DNA from: Deltaproteobacteria bacterium
Lineage (GTDB): Bacteria; Desulfobacterota; Desulfobacteria; Desulfobacterales; JAFDCJ01
Direction of reading: 5' to 3'
Length of the DNA: 33,983 nucleotides
Assembly: GCA_019312835.1 (NCBI GenBank)
Contig: JAFDCJ010000103.1
Location: 1 to 33,983 of the forward strand
Positions 9,279 to 17,756 of the stretch are shown here, in pieces. A model generated the notes under the pieces. The model ran no database searches, was not told the origin of the DNA, and saw nothing but the letters and a program-made list of their open reading frames with translations. The position numbers were made by a program, and so were the translations under genes. The first letter of the stretch is position 1; the number at the start of each line of letters is the position of its first letter.

Positions 9279-11240
9279 ATGTACGAAGACAAGGAACTGC
9301 AGGAATACAGAGATCTTCTGAAGACGCCCGATCATTTTGAGGAAGGATTCGATTGGAAAACCTTTGTGGGTGCAATTTTTATCGGGTTTCTCATGATGCC
9401 CGGCAGTATGTACCTGCAGCTGGTTATCGGCACCGGAATCGGACCGGCGGCGCGCTGGGTAACCATTATTTTGTTTGCCGAGCTTGCCAAGCGATCCTAC
9501 AGTCAACTAAAGCAGCAGGAGATTTTTCTTCTGTATTATATGGCCGGGGCCGCGCTGGCAACACCGTTTCAGGGCCTGTTGTGGAACCAGTACCTGGTCC
9601 AGTCCGATGCCGCCCGGATGCTGGGATTAACCGAATTCATCCCCACTTGGGTTGCGCCGGCACCGGATTCGGCCTCGCTGGTGGAGCGAACCTTTTTTCA
9701 CCGGGATTGGCTGATCCCCATTCTCCTTCTGGTGGGAACCCAGATAATTCAGCGTATTGACCAGTTTGGCCTGGGGTATGTATTTTACCGAATTACCTCC
9801 GATGTCGAGAAACTGCCGTTTCCGATGGCACCGGTGGCAGCCCTGGGCACGATGGCATTGGCCGAATCAACCGAAGAAAAAGACAAAAGCTGGAAATGGC
9901 GCGTTTTTTCTATCGGGAGTGTGATCGGCCTTGTTTTTGGCGGCATATACGTTTTATTGCCGACGGTTTCCGGTCTGTTTTTGATGGAGCCGATTCGACT
10001 GATTCCCATTCCCTGGGTGGAGCTGACCGGCCACACCGAAGAGGTGCTGCCGGCGGTCGCGACCGGCATTCAGTTTGATCTCGGGCTGGTGTTTATCGGG
10101 ATGGTCCTGCCGTTCTGGGCCGTTATCGGCGGCCTGGCGGGGCTGATTATCACCGTCATCGCCAACCCGATTCTGTACCGCCACGGCATTTTAAATCGAT
10201 GGCATCCTGGCATGGGAACTGTCGACACCATTTTTGCCAACAATTTCGATTTTTATCTGAGTTTTGGTATCGGTCTGGGCTTGGCGATTGCGTTGATCGG
10301 TGTCTGGCACGTCATGCGATCTTTCGGTAATCGCGGCGGCAGCCAGCAGGGCAGCCTGAAGGATTTATTTCGACCGCCACCGGGCAGGGGAGACTTCAAT
10401 TTTTGGATTGGGGTCGGCATTTACGTTTTTTCCACGGTATCATACGTTGTCCTGTGCGTGTGGCTGGTTCCCAATTTCCCGGTGGCCTTTTTTCTGGCCT
10501 ACGGGTTTATTTACACGCCCATCGTTTCCTATATTACAGCACGCATGGAAGGTATTGCCGGTCAGTTTGTGAGTCTGCCGCTGGTCCGGGAGGCCAGCTT
10601 TATTGCCGGCGCCAAGTATTTCGGCTATCAGGGCATCGAGATCTGGTATGCGCCGATACCGATTCATAATTATGGGGAGGCCACCGTAAAATTTCGCGAA
10701 ATCGAGCTGACCGGCACCAGCATTCGCGGAATCATAAAATCTGAAATTGTGGTCTTTCCGGTTGTGATGGTCGCCAGCCTGCTCTTTTCCCAGTTCATCT
10801 GGCGCCTGGCCCCCATTCCTTCCAGTGCCTACCCCTATGCCCAGGAACTATGGCACCTGCAGGCCCTGAATACCCTGTTGATGCAAACATCCACCCTGGA
10901 GGGAAATTCGCTGTTTTACCAGGCCCTGAACTGGATTTATGTCCTGGCCGGCGTCGGTCTGGGGGTGGTCACTTACGGGGTGCTGACCCTTTTCGGCCTG
11001 CCGGTTATGCTGGTCTACGGGATGGTGCGCGGGTTGGGCCAGAGCGCCCCGCACGGTCTGATACTGGAAGTGGTGGGTGCCCTGCTGGGGCGTTATTTTT
11101 TCCTGAAAAGATACGGCGCCATGTGGCGGCAGTATGCACCGGTGCTGCTGGCCGGTTTTTCCTGTGGCATGGGGCTGACCGGCATGTTCGCCATGGGGAT
11201 TACCCTGATTTTAAAATCCCTCGGACGGCTGGCGTATTAG
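9279..11240 (+). CDS. OPT-superfamily-like membrane transporter
   Basis: A 653-aa polytopic membrane protein with a short charged cytoplasmic N-terminus (1-26) and many hydrophobic helices. The sequence KLPFPMAPVAALGTMALAE (178-196) resembles the Pro-rich pore signature of oligopeptide/metal-chelate transporters of the OPT superfamily. Layout parallels the preceding gene: a helix beginning QEIFLLYYMAG, an extracytoplasmic loop with conserved Trp and Pro (about 120-142), the FPM signature, and a C-terminal block with FFLKRYG. The two may form a heteromer or be paralogues acting in sequence; that is inference. Gap to the upstream gene is about 110 bp. A GGAT-containing weak ribosome site precedes the ATG. 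Substrate unknown. Confidence 0.72.
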   Translation: MYEDKELQEYRDLLKTPDHFEEGFDWKTFVGAIFIGFLMMPGSMYLQLVIGTGIGPAARWVTIILFAELAKRSYSQLKQQEIFLLYYMAGAALATPFQGLLWNQYLVQSDAARMLGLTEFIPTWVAPAPDSASLVERTFFHRDWLIPILLLVGTQIIQRIDQFGLGYVFYRITSDVEKLPFPMAPVAALGTMALAESTEEKDKSWKWRVFSIGSVIGLVFGGIYVLLPTVSGLFLMEPIRLIPIPWVELTGHTEEVLPAVATGIQFDLGLVFIGMVLPFWAVIGGLAGLIITVIANPILYRHGILNRWHPGMGTVDTIFANNFDFYLSFGIGLGLAIALIGVWHVMRSFGNRGGSQQGSLKDLFRPPPGRGDFNFWIGVGIYVFSTVSYVVLCVWLVPNFPVAFFLAYGFIYTPIVSYITARMEGIAGQFVSLPLVREASFIAGAKYFGYQGIEIWYAPIPIHNYGEATVKFREIELTGTSIRGIIKSEIVVFPVVMVASLLFSQFIWRLAPIPSSAYPYAQELWHLQALNTLLMQTSTLEGNSLFYQALNWIYVLAGVGLGVVTYGVLTLFGLPVMLVYGMVRGLGQSAPHGLILEVVGALLGRYFFLKRYGAMWRQYAPVLLAGFSCGMGLTGMFAMGITLILKSLGRLAY

Positions 11241-11617
11241 AAATGAATAATGAATATCGACTATTGAATAATGATTGCTTTTGGAATGGCGAATGACATT
11301 GGGATGAAGAATGTCGATTGTCGAATGTCGAATTAAGGAATACTATCGATTCTAGCCCCCTCCCATAAGCCCTCCGGCTCGGCTAGGCGCGTCGCAGGCC
11401 GCCAGGGGAGGGAAGTTAAATCTGTCTTTTCCGGGTTTTGTAAAGAAGGATGAATCATATCCAATGCACGGAGCGAAGCGACATCCTTCGTTCGTCATTC
11501 GTCAATCCAGAGTCATTCCAATATAGGCTTGCTTCATTCTATAATTCTGATTATATTCTGACTGTTCCTCATTAGACATTCGTCAATCGACATTCGTCAT
11601 TCCAAACGGGGGCCGCT
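11241..11617. other. Noncoding spacer with nested inverted repeats
   Basis: No gene is seen in these 377 bases. The left part is built of GAATGTCGAATT-like words and the right part of the complementary ATTCGTCAATCGACATTC words. In the middle, a GC-rich element begins CCCCCTCCC (near 11356) and ends GGGGAGGG (near 11412), itself able to pair through about 7 bp. The spacer separates the transporter genes from the small exported protein and may act as a terminator or an mRNA structure. Confidence 0.6.
11309..11595. repeat. 20-bp inverted repeat, 'GAATGTCGATTG' word family
   Basis: The arm at 11309-11328 pairs with the arm at 11576-11595 over 20 positions with a single mismatch. Flanking copies of the same word extend both arms imperfectly (11241-11336 and 11487-11606). 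The arms are 247 nt apart and enclose a second, unrelated GC-rich hairpin. Confidence 0.8.
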
Positions 11618-12241
11618 ATGAAAAAAATCATAATAATATGCCTTAATCTGGCAGTCATTTTTGTTTGTGGCACCAGCCGTGCCGGTGATGTTCCCCATCA
11701 GATCGCTGTTTTCGTCTTAAATGAGAATATTTCCAAGTTTGAAGACTATGTCATCATGGAAACCGCCTTGCCGATCCGGCACATGGAGAATATCGAGGAG
11801 GTGGAGTTAAAATCCATAAAGGGCATTAAAAGCGGTTTGATTGCTTACACCACGTGTGCGGCACCGGGTATGATCGCCCGGGTCAAACTGAAGTACAGTG
11901 ATTCCACCAAAGACTTTTATGAAGAACTTCTCAAACGAATTAAACAGAAATTCGGTGCACCCGATGAATACCTGGGAGATCCTTTTCACATCGTTCTCAG
12001 TTGGAAGTGGTCCTTTGTCGATAAAAATAATGACCGCATCACCATGACCCTTCAGCACAACACCATGGATACCGAAGAAAAGAGGGGCAATTCCATTAAG
12101 CTCACCAACCGAAGCCTGATAGGTAAAGATCTAAAATGCTATCGGGCCAAAGAACTCGATCAAAGACAGAAATTGCGGCACCGCGATTGGCAGGTCATGG
12201 CACCGGGACTGTCCGGCTGGGATCTGTATGTACCGAGATAA
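11618..12241 (+). CDS. Small exported protein of unknown function
   Basis: A 207-aa protein whose N-terminus is a classic Sec signal peptide: two lysines, a hydrophobic core (4-17) and a probable cleavage site after SRA (20-22). There is no lipobox, so a periplasmic soluble protein is expected. The mature part is mixed alpha/beta with few distinctive motifs; KDFYEELLKRIKQKFGAPDE (98-117) looks like an amphipathic helix plus loop, and WKWSFVDKNNDRITMTL suggests beta strands. I do not recognise the family. It is isolated between two repeat-bearing spacers, so any link to the transporter genes upstream is positional only. Confidence 0.7.
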   Translation: MKKIIIICLNLAVIFVCGTSRAGDVPHQIAVFVLNENISKFEDYVIMETALPIRHMENIEEVELKSIKGIKSGLIAYTTCAAPGMIARVKLKYSDSTKDFYEELLKRIKQKFGAPDEYLGDPFHIVLSWKWSFVDKNNDRITMTLQHNTMDTEEKRGNSIKLTNRSLIGKDLKCYRAKELDQRQKLRHRDWQVMAPGLSGWDLYVPR

Positions 12242-12260
12242 AGAATTGGAGAGCTGGAGT

Positions 12261-12334
12261 AATGGATCGGTGGAGTGTTGGAAGGGAAGTCTGCTACTTC
12301 ATCTTTCATTATTCCAATACCCCACCGCTCCAAT
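12261..12334. repeat. Inverted repeat, 'GGAGTATTGGAG' word family
   Basis: The arm at 12261-12283 pairs with 12312-12334 at about 19 of 23 positions; one mismatch is a possible G-U pair. The enclosed loop is only 28 nt. The same word family occurs at 22721-22794. It lies between the exported-protein gene and the next reading frame. Confidence 0.7.
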
Positions 12335-12395
12335 ACGCCATTTCCCCCTTGGTGGTTTCAACAGCATTGAATCACAACCTTTTCGAATTTGACCT

Positions 12396-13277
12396 TTGAC
12401 TGATAATTGGAAACAACTCGCCTGGAACGGTATCCGCTGTGAGACACCGGTCCGATGGGATGTCCGGCAGATTGGGGCTCACCATCTAATACTTGAAGAT
12501 GAAACCGGACCGGTCATGGAGGTCAAGTGGGGGGCGGTGAAAGGGACGTTTTCCCACCGAGCCCACCTGAAAAGACTGGCCGCGCTGCAATCCAGACGGA
12601 ACCAGATCACGGTGGCCGAGTGGATCCTGCCGCCACCCTGGGAAAAGGCGTTGGCAGACTTTGAGGCCGGCGGATTCTTGTGGCAGAGTCCGGGGGCCAG
12701 CGGTCGAGGAGCCATCCTGTTCTGCACGGTTTGCCGCACCGCCACCCTGATACAATTTTTTGGGGATAGCTCGGTTGATCGCGAAAAGGTATTTCTGAAG
12801 ATTTTGAGATCTTTGCGGGATCACAGCCAGGATGGTTGGCTGCCGTGGTCAATTTTTGATATTCGGGCGATCCTGCCGCAGTCCCTTCAACTGCATCGGT
12901 TTCGGTTTGAAGCCGGCAACTTTGAACTCGCCTTTACAGCTGGTAGAGACCGCATTTATTTGCATCGCTGGGCCCCGGCAGCCGCCTTATTGGCCGGCCG
13001 CGATCTGGTTGCCTTTGCCGGAACCATTCCAGAATTTGCCAGGGGCACGCCGCGGCCGACGACGCTTAACGCTTGTGAAGCTGTCGAATGGGAAGAAAGG
13101 CCCGCCAACAATTGGTGGCGCAATCTGGATCGGTTCAAAAAAAAGCCGTCGTTTTTTTTCTTTTGCTTGTGGTATCTGGAAAAGCAAAATCGAATTCTGG
13201 GCCTTCGGGCCGAAGGCAAGGGCCCGCTTGATCTTCAGCTGGTGAAACAGATTTATGAGCATTATGAAAGTCTTTAG
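12396..13277 (+). CDS. Uncharacterised protein upstream of a PqqD-like gene
   Basis: A 293-aa soluble protein with no signal peptide and unusually many aromatic residues. I do not recognise the family. Near residues 245-265 it has a basic-hydrophobic patch containing FKKKPSFFFFCLWYLEK. The only start near the 5' end is a TTG at 12396; an in-frame TGA lies just upstream, no clear ribosome site is visible, and the first internal ATG is about 40 codons in, so the N-terminus is uncertain. The reading frame overlaps the PqqD-like gene by 23 nt, which suggests translational coupling and a joint role. Continuous coding character over 880 bases makes it a real gene. Confidence 0.7.
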   Translation: MTDNWKQLAWNGIRCETPVRWDVRQIGAHHLILEDETGPVMEVKWGAVKGTFSHRAHLKRLAALQSRRNQITVAEWILPPPWEKALADFEAGGFLWQSPGASGRGAILFCTVCRTATLIQFFGDSSVDREKVFLKILRSLRDHSQDGWLPWSIFDIRAILPQSLQLHRFRFEAGNFELAFTAGRDRIYLHRWAPAAALLAGRDLVAFAGTIPEFARGTPRPTTLNACEAVEWEERPANNWWRNLDRFKKKPSFFFFCLWYLEKQNRILGLRAEGKGPLDLQLVKQIYEHYESL

Positions 13278-13650
13278 GAAAAAGCCCGCGGCAGGTGGTA
13301 TGAACCGGTCGGAGGCTCTGGCGCGCAAACCGGTCAAAAGCCGGCATGTCACCGAAACCCGACTGGAAACCGGCGAGGTTTTACTTGAATACCCCTTGGC
13401 TGTGCGCCCATTGGTTGCCGCCGTGGCCAGGCGTCTGGGAAAGTCCCGAGAAGACCTGGTACAAATCAAAAAGCTGCAACTAGATACGCTGGGGACCTCT
13501 GTTTGGGACCTTGTGGACGGTAAATGCTCGGTGCGTCGTATTATACAAATCTTTGCCGAAACCCATCGGTTAGATAAAAAGGAAGCCGAGGTTTCCGTCA
13601 CTCAATTCATCCGTGAATTGGGGCGGCGCGGTCTGCTCGGCTTGCGGTGA
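13255..13650 (+). CDS. PqqD-like peptide-binding protein
   Basis: A 131-aa protein whose C-terminal ~85 residues fit the PqqD/RRE-type winged-helix fold: LDTLGTSVWDLVDG, then a helix with RRIIQIF, then a final helix ending ELGRRGLLGL. PqqD proteins bind precursor peptides for radical-SAM modification in PQQ and RiPP pathways. Here no radical-SAM enzyme, precursor peptide or PQQ gene is nearby, so the role is unknown. The N-terminal ~40 residues are basic and probably disordered. It overlaps the upstream unknown gene by 23 nt. Two in-frame ATGs (13255 and 13264) are possible starts. Confidence 0.72.
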   Translation: MSIMKVFRKKPAAGGMNRSEALARKPVKSRHVTETRLETGEVLLEYPLAVRPLVAAVARRLGKSREDLVQIKKLQLDTLGTSVWDLVDGKCSVRRIIQIFAETHRLDKKEAEVSVTQFIRELGRRGLLGLR

Positions 13651-13683
13651 GTTTAGTTCAATAGTTGAATAGTTCAATAGAGA

Positions 13684-13754
13684 ATTAGTTGATTAGTTGA
13701 AGAGGCGGATTCACAAACCATTTATCTATTTAACTAATTTCCCAATCAACTAAT
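13684..13754. terminator. Inverted repeat between convergent genes, candidate bidirectional terminator
   Basis: ATTAGTTGATT (13684-13694) is the exact complement of AATCAACTAAT (13744-13754). It fills the gap between the ends of the + strand PqqD-like gene and the - strand STAS gene, where a bidirectional terminator would be expected. There is no long T-tract, so termination is inferred from position. The word belongs to the 'GTTGATTAGTTGA' family, also found at 23186-23253 and 26072-26139. Confidence 0.45.
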
Positions 13755-13755
13755 C

Positions 13756-14088
13756 CTAAAAGGATTCAAGGGCTTCCTCCATGGTGGCGACGATGGGCAG
13801 GAAAGAATCAAAACCTGCTATTTCGAAGACCTCCTTGACATAGTCCTGCATGGAGCAAAGCATGATGCGGCCATCTTCGCGCTTGATGGCCTTGGTGGCT
13901 TTTAATATTACACGCAGACCGGCGCTTGATATATAATCAAGATCCTTAAAATCAACCACCATGTTTTTTGATCCGTCGGATATCGCCTCGAATAGCTTTT
14001 GCTCGAATCCCTGTGAGGTATTTGAGTCCAGGCGACCGTTGAGCTTAAAGATATTGATGCCGCTTTGTTTTTCCTCAATGATTTCCAT
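13756..14088 (-). CDS. STAS-domain anti-sigma factor antagonist (RsbV/SpoIIAA-like)
   Basis: A 110-aa cytoplasmic STAS protein. Such proteins bind an RsbW/SpoIIAB-type kinase when unphosphorylated, freeing the kinase's other target. The conserved segment DLDYISSAGLRVILKA contains the phosphorylatable serine (Ser55 by alignment with SpoIIAA, or Ser54). Length is normal for the family. GGGAGGA sits just upstream of the ATG. It is the last gene of a - strand cluster, about 110 bp after the RsbW-like kinase gene, which is its obvious partner. A PP2C phosphatase able to reactivate it is encoded upstream in the same direction. Confidence 0.92.
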   Translation of the reverse strand: MEIIEEKQSGINIFKLNGRLDSNTSQGFEQKLFEAISDGSKNMVVDFKDLDYISSAGLRVILKATKAIKREDGRIMLCSMQDYVKEVFEIAGFDSFLPIVATMEEALESF

Positions 14089-14200
14089 TTACCGTCCTCC
14101 CGGTTGGTGGGTTTCAGCTGTAACCCCTGAGTATCATCCTTGCTGAGCAAACAACGCTCAATCAGGCGTTTAATTTTTTGCAAAAAAGTACGAGGCCCAT

Positions 14201-14632
14201 TTAGGTCTCTTCGGAACTTATCTTTTTTTTCAAGTTTAGCACGTTTTTATCTTCACATCTTTCGTAGCAGATCTCGTCCATCAACTTTTTCATGATGTGA
14301 ATTCCCAATCCGCCGATTTTGCATTTCTCCACAGAACAGGAGACATCAGGGCTTTCAAATTCGATGGGATTAAAAGGCTTGCCGTCATCCTCGATACACA
14401 GGCAGAGTTGATCATTTTCAGGTGTGAGCGTGATCCTGACGAGGTGTTCCTCATCATCTTGAAAGCCATAGGAGATAATATTGGTGAACAACTCGTCTAA
14501 GGCAAGGTTGATCTCAAATATAAGCTTTTTGGAAAGACCGAATTGTTGGCCGAAGGTTTCCAGATTCTGGCAGAGTCTATCCAATTCGGACAGGTCGCTT
14601 TTGAGTTCAAATGAATACGTGTTTTTCGCCAT
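14201..14632 (-). CDS. RsbW/SpoIIAB-like serine kinase (HATPase)
   Basis: A 143-aa GHKL-type ATPase of the anti-sigma kinase family. The N-box contains Glu47 and Asn51 in ALDELFTNIISYGF, the G1 box is EDDGKPFNP (81-89) and the G2 box is GGLGIHIMKKL (107-117). Such kinases phosphorylate a STAS antagonist and sequester a sigma factor or other partner. The STAS gene lies directly downstream and a cyclic-nucleotide-binding-like gene directly upstream. No sigma factor gene is in the window, so the output target is unknown. A GAGG ribosome site precedes the ATG. Confidence 0.9.
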   Translation of the reverse strand: MAKNTYSFELKSDLSELDRLCQNLETFGQQFGLSKKLIFEINLALDELFTNIISYGFQDDEEHLVRITLTPENDQLCLCIEDDGKPFNPIEFESPDVSCSVEKCKIGGLGIHIMKKLMDEICYERCEDKNVLNLKKKISSEET

Positions 14633-14740
14633 TAACCCGTACCTCAGCTATTGATGATTCAATTATGCGGTTAGCTCCAGAATCTGTCGTGGTCATAATT
14701 TAAGGCCGTTAAGGGCTGTTGCAGCCCAGGCATCGAACAA

Positions 14741-15265
14741 TCAAATAAGGGTTACGCCCAATTGGTTCAAACATTCGCCGCATTGATCGCCACGATTCGA
14801 AAGGAATCGCTCTTCCCAGGTATCGATGCTCTTGGCTACGGCGTTGAATATCTTGGCCAGCAAACCTGGGAACTGCTCCATGGTTTTGGAAAATTTTTCA
14901 CGGTTTAGCACCAGACAGGTTGTTTCGGTGGCCGACTTCAGCGAAAACAGGCGCTTGGTCTCCCCCAGCAAGGTCAGGCCGCCGATGAACTCGCCGGTTT
15001 TGTATTCTCGAACTCCGATTGTTTCGCCGTTGTCCCGGCGTTCCAGTCGGGCTTGGCCGCTGATGATATAAAACGCCTGGCCGTCGTCTTCATCCTGGCT
15101 GAAAATGTATTCGTCCTGCTTGAACTTTTCTCTGGAACAAAGATAAGCGAAAACCTTAAGGGTTTCAAGTGGTAGTCCAGAGAAAAAATAGATTTGTCGC
15201 AATAGCTCCAGATTTTCCTCGAATTCACTCGACGGTGTCGAGTTATTTTTTTCCAACAAGCTCAT
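14741..15265 (-). CDS. Cyclic nucleotide-binding-like (CRP-fold) protein without DNA-binding domain
   Basis: A 174-aa protein with one cNMP-binding-type beta-barrel (about 28-135). The phosphate-binding cassette reads FIGGLTLLGETKRLFS (93-108): the Arg is kept (Arg105), but the Glu that usually contacts the ribose is Gly96, so canonical cAMP binding is doubtful. No helix-turn-helix follows; the tail is a helix ending in CGEC (162-165). It therefore looks like a sensor or adaptor, not a transcription factor. The start overlaps the end of the ABC exporter gene by 23 nt and has an AAGGAA ribosome site, implying translational coupling. Confidence 0.85.
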   Translation of the reverse strand: MSLLEKNNSTPSSEFEENLELLRQIYFFSGLPLETLKVFAYLCSREKFKQDEYIFSQDEDDGQAFYIISGQARLERRDNGETIGVREYKTGEFIGGLTLLGETKRLFSLKSATETTCLVLNREKFSKTMEQFPGLLAKIFNAVAKSIDTWEERFLSNRGDQCGECLNQLGVTLI

Positions 15266-17756
15266 ACAGCATTCCTTTCCGGGCCATCAACTCATCATAA
15301 GTGCCCATTTCAAGAATTTTGCCGGCTTTCATGACCGCCACCTTGTCGAAGTTTTTAATGGTATCCAATCGGTGTACAACTGAAACCACCGTGCTTTTTT
15401 TCTTCCAGCGGGTTTCCAGCAGGTTCTGGATACGGGCCTGGGATCTGTTATCCAGGGCGGACGTTGCCTCATCCATAATTAAGATTTTCGGTTCCTTGAG
15501 AAACACCCGCGCGATGGCCAGTTTTTGTTGCTGACCACCGGACAATTTATCGCCCTTCGTACCAACCTGATAGTGCATTCCGATTTCAATAATTGTTTCC
15601 AGAAGATCCTCCTCGATTAACAACTGGATGATGCTCTGGTTGATTCGCTCCTGGGCCTGGGGATTACCGGTCTTGGTTTTACCAAAGAAAATATTGTTCA
15701 GGATCGTCTGGGAGTAGATATATTCCGACATCTGGATAAATGTAAAAGCTTCCGGATCATCCTTGGAGATGTTCTCCCTGAAGAGGGCCCGCCCCTCGAG
15801 GATCAAGGTTTCCAGGATTTCCGGCAGGGCCGCCATTTTATGCACACCGGGGGTGAAGCGCAATGCCAGCTCCAGCAGTTTACGGTGATCGCCATCCTCC
15901 AGTTCATGCAGTTTCTTCCTTTTCAGGTGCTCTACCAGTACCTTAAAATCGTCCAGTTCATCGGCATTGATCGGGCTTTGCTCGAAAAATACGGCATCCG
16001 GCGGCAGATTGCCCAAAATATCGACGGTTTGCCGGCACAGCGTCACACCTAAGCTGAGTAAAGGTCGGGTCAGGTCCGCGGTTTTCAGAAACCGCAGAAA
16101 ATAGTTGTTGCGCGACAGGTTCTCGTCGCTAAAGTCGCTTTTGTTGGGAGCGCCAAACGTCAGGTTCTCGGCCACACTGGAATAGTAAAGATACTTATTT
16201 TCGTTAAAAAACTCGACATAATCCGCCAGGTCCTCCCCGTAATCCCGCTGAAAATTTTTACGAACCTTGACGATCGTGTTTACCAGCGCTTCATTTTTTT
16301 CATGGGTGAGGATTGCGTTCAAACCAAAGCGCAACACATCCACGAAAATACCGGTTTGATGCAGGACCGCAATGACATCGTCAAGGGACGGCCGCTGTTC
16401 TTCCCCCCCCCGGCCGTTGCCGTCCAATTTAGCCAGGCTGGAATAAAGAATGTTTTCCTCGATGGTGCCGTCAAATATAAACGGGCTCTGGGCGACAAAG
16501 CCGATGTTATTGACCATGTCCTTTTTGGTCAGATCCGATACTTCTTGATTGCCGATCAGCACGCTGCCGCCGGTGTATTTGTAGAGTTGGCCGATACACA
16601 TGGCCAGGGTGCTTTTACCGCTGCCGGAAAAACCCACCAGAGCCAGATGCTCGCCTTCGGTCAGGGATATGTTGATGCCGTCGAGCAGGCGAATGCCGGT
16701 GTTGGTGACAAAGGATAAATCCCGCACCTCAACGTCGCCCGCCAGCTGCATCGGCTCACGGTCTTTGGGCTTAAGCGCGTGCTCGGGTTCAACGTCAAAA
16801 TATTCCATGGTGCGTGTGTAGTTGATCTTGCCGTCCTGGTAGACCTGATAAAATTCGATCAGCTCTCTCCAGGGTTCAAACAGGCGTTCCTGGGCAGATA
16901 AAAAAGCCACCAGGGCACCCAGTTCCAGTTGGCCCTTGATGGTTAGATAACCGCCCAGGACAAAAACCAGAAAAGGCCCCAGGCTGGTGAAAAACCCGTT
17001 AGCGGTCTTAACCGCAAACCGGTAAAGGCTCCAGACGATCCTGATTTTCAGCAGCCGGTCCACCAGCGAGTCATATTTGCGGTTTTCGATGTCGTAGGCA
17101 CCGTTGCCGTGAATTTCATGGACACCGGAAATGGATTCCGCAATGCGGGCGGAGAATTTTCGGGCCGCATCGACGCGCTTCTTGTTGGCCTTGTTGACCC
17201 CTCTTTGGAGCAGCGGTATGAGAAAGACGACGATAGGGTAAATACTCAGCGATACCGCCGCCAGAAGGGGATTGAGCCAGAAAAGGTAGACGGCGAAAGC
17301 CAGCAGGGTCAGGAGGTTGGTTACCGGGCTGGCCACCGCCATACCCACAAAGTTGCCGGGCAGGGTCAGTTCATTGGTCAGGGCATTGACCACCGTTCCG
17401 GGCTGGGTTTTTCTGAAAAAGTTCAATGGCAGCGTCAAGATATGGTGGTAGAGAGCCTTGCGCATGCGCGCCGTGGTGCGCTGGCTGATGAGGGTTTGGA
17501 TGACGTTGGTCACATATTTTAGCAGGCTGAAAAAAACGACCGCCGCCAGGTAAATACCGCAATACATCAGCAGCAAGTCAAGGTTGCGCAGTTTGACAGC
17601 TTCATTGATGACGCGCTTTTGCATTTCAAGGGGCAATACCCTGGCCCCCACCATCACAATGATGACGATCAAAAGCAGTATTTGATATTTGAGGTTGCCG
17701 GCGAATATCCAGGAAAATAGAGACCGCTTAACAATAGGGGGTTCAGATTTTGCCAT
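15243..17756 (-). CDS. ABC exporter (fused permease/ATPase) with a large NBD insertion
   Basis: An inner-membrane exporter half-transporter of 837 aa. Numbered from a GTG five codons earlier, the transmembrane domain spans about 30-310, Walker A is GFSGSGKST (380-388), Q-loop Gln428, signature LSGGQ (743-747), Walker B ILIMDE (763-768), D-loop SALD (771-774) and His800. All catalytic motifs are intact. Family members normally have about 100 residues between Q-loop and signature; here there are about 315. The extra part holds two more segments resembling the post-Q-loop element: YLYYSSVAENLTFG (527-540) and YIYSQTILNNIFFG (684-697), after FIFDGTIEENILYS (431-444). The ATG at 17756 has GAGGGAG upstream, unlike the GTG at 17771. 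It heads the cNMP-RsbW-STAS gene series. Substrate unknown. Confidence 0.9.
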   Translation of the reverse strand: MAKSEPPIVKRSLFSWIFAGNLKYQILLLIVIIVMVGARVLPLEMQKRVINEAVKLRNLDLLLMYCGIYLAAVVFFSLLKYVTNVIQTLISQRTTARMRKALYHHILTLPLNFFRKTQPGTVVNALTNELTLPGNFVGMAVASPVTNLLTLLAFAVYLFWLNPLLAAVSLSIYPIVVFLIPLLQRGVNKANKKRVDAARKFSARIAESISGVHEIHGNGAYDIENRKYDSLVDRLLKIRIVWSLYRFAVKTANGFFTSLGPFLVFVLGGYLTIKGQLELGALVAFLSAQERLFEPWRELIEFYQVYQDGKINYTRTMEYFDVEPEHALKPKDREPMQLAGDVEVRDLSFVTNTGIRLLDGINISLTEGEHLALVGFSGSGKSTLAMCIGQLYKYTGGSVLIGNQEVSDLTKKDMVNNIGFVAQSPFIFDGTIEENILYSSLAKLDGNGRGGEEQRPSLDDVIAVLHQTGIFVDVLRFGLNAILTHEKNEALVNTIVKVRKNFQRDYGEDLADYVEFFNENKYLYYSSVAENLTFGAPNKSDFSDENLSRNNYFLRFLKTADLTRPLLSLGVTLCRQTVDILGNLPPDAVFFEQSPINADELDDFKVLVEHLKRKKLHELEDGDHRKLLELALRFTPGVHKMAALPEILETLILEGRALFRENISKDDPEAFTFIQMSEYIYSQTILNNIFFGKTKTGNPQAQERINQSIIQLLIEEDLLETIIEIGMHYQVGTKGDKLSGGQQQKLAIARVFLKEPKILIMDEATSALDNRSQARIQNLLETRWKKKSTVVSVVHRLDTIKNFDKVAVMKAGKILEMGTYDELMARKGMLYELVGKK

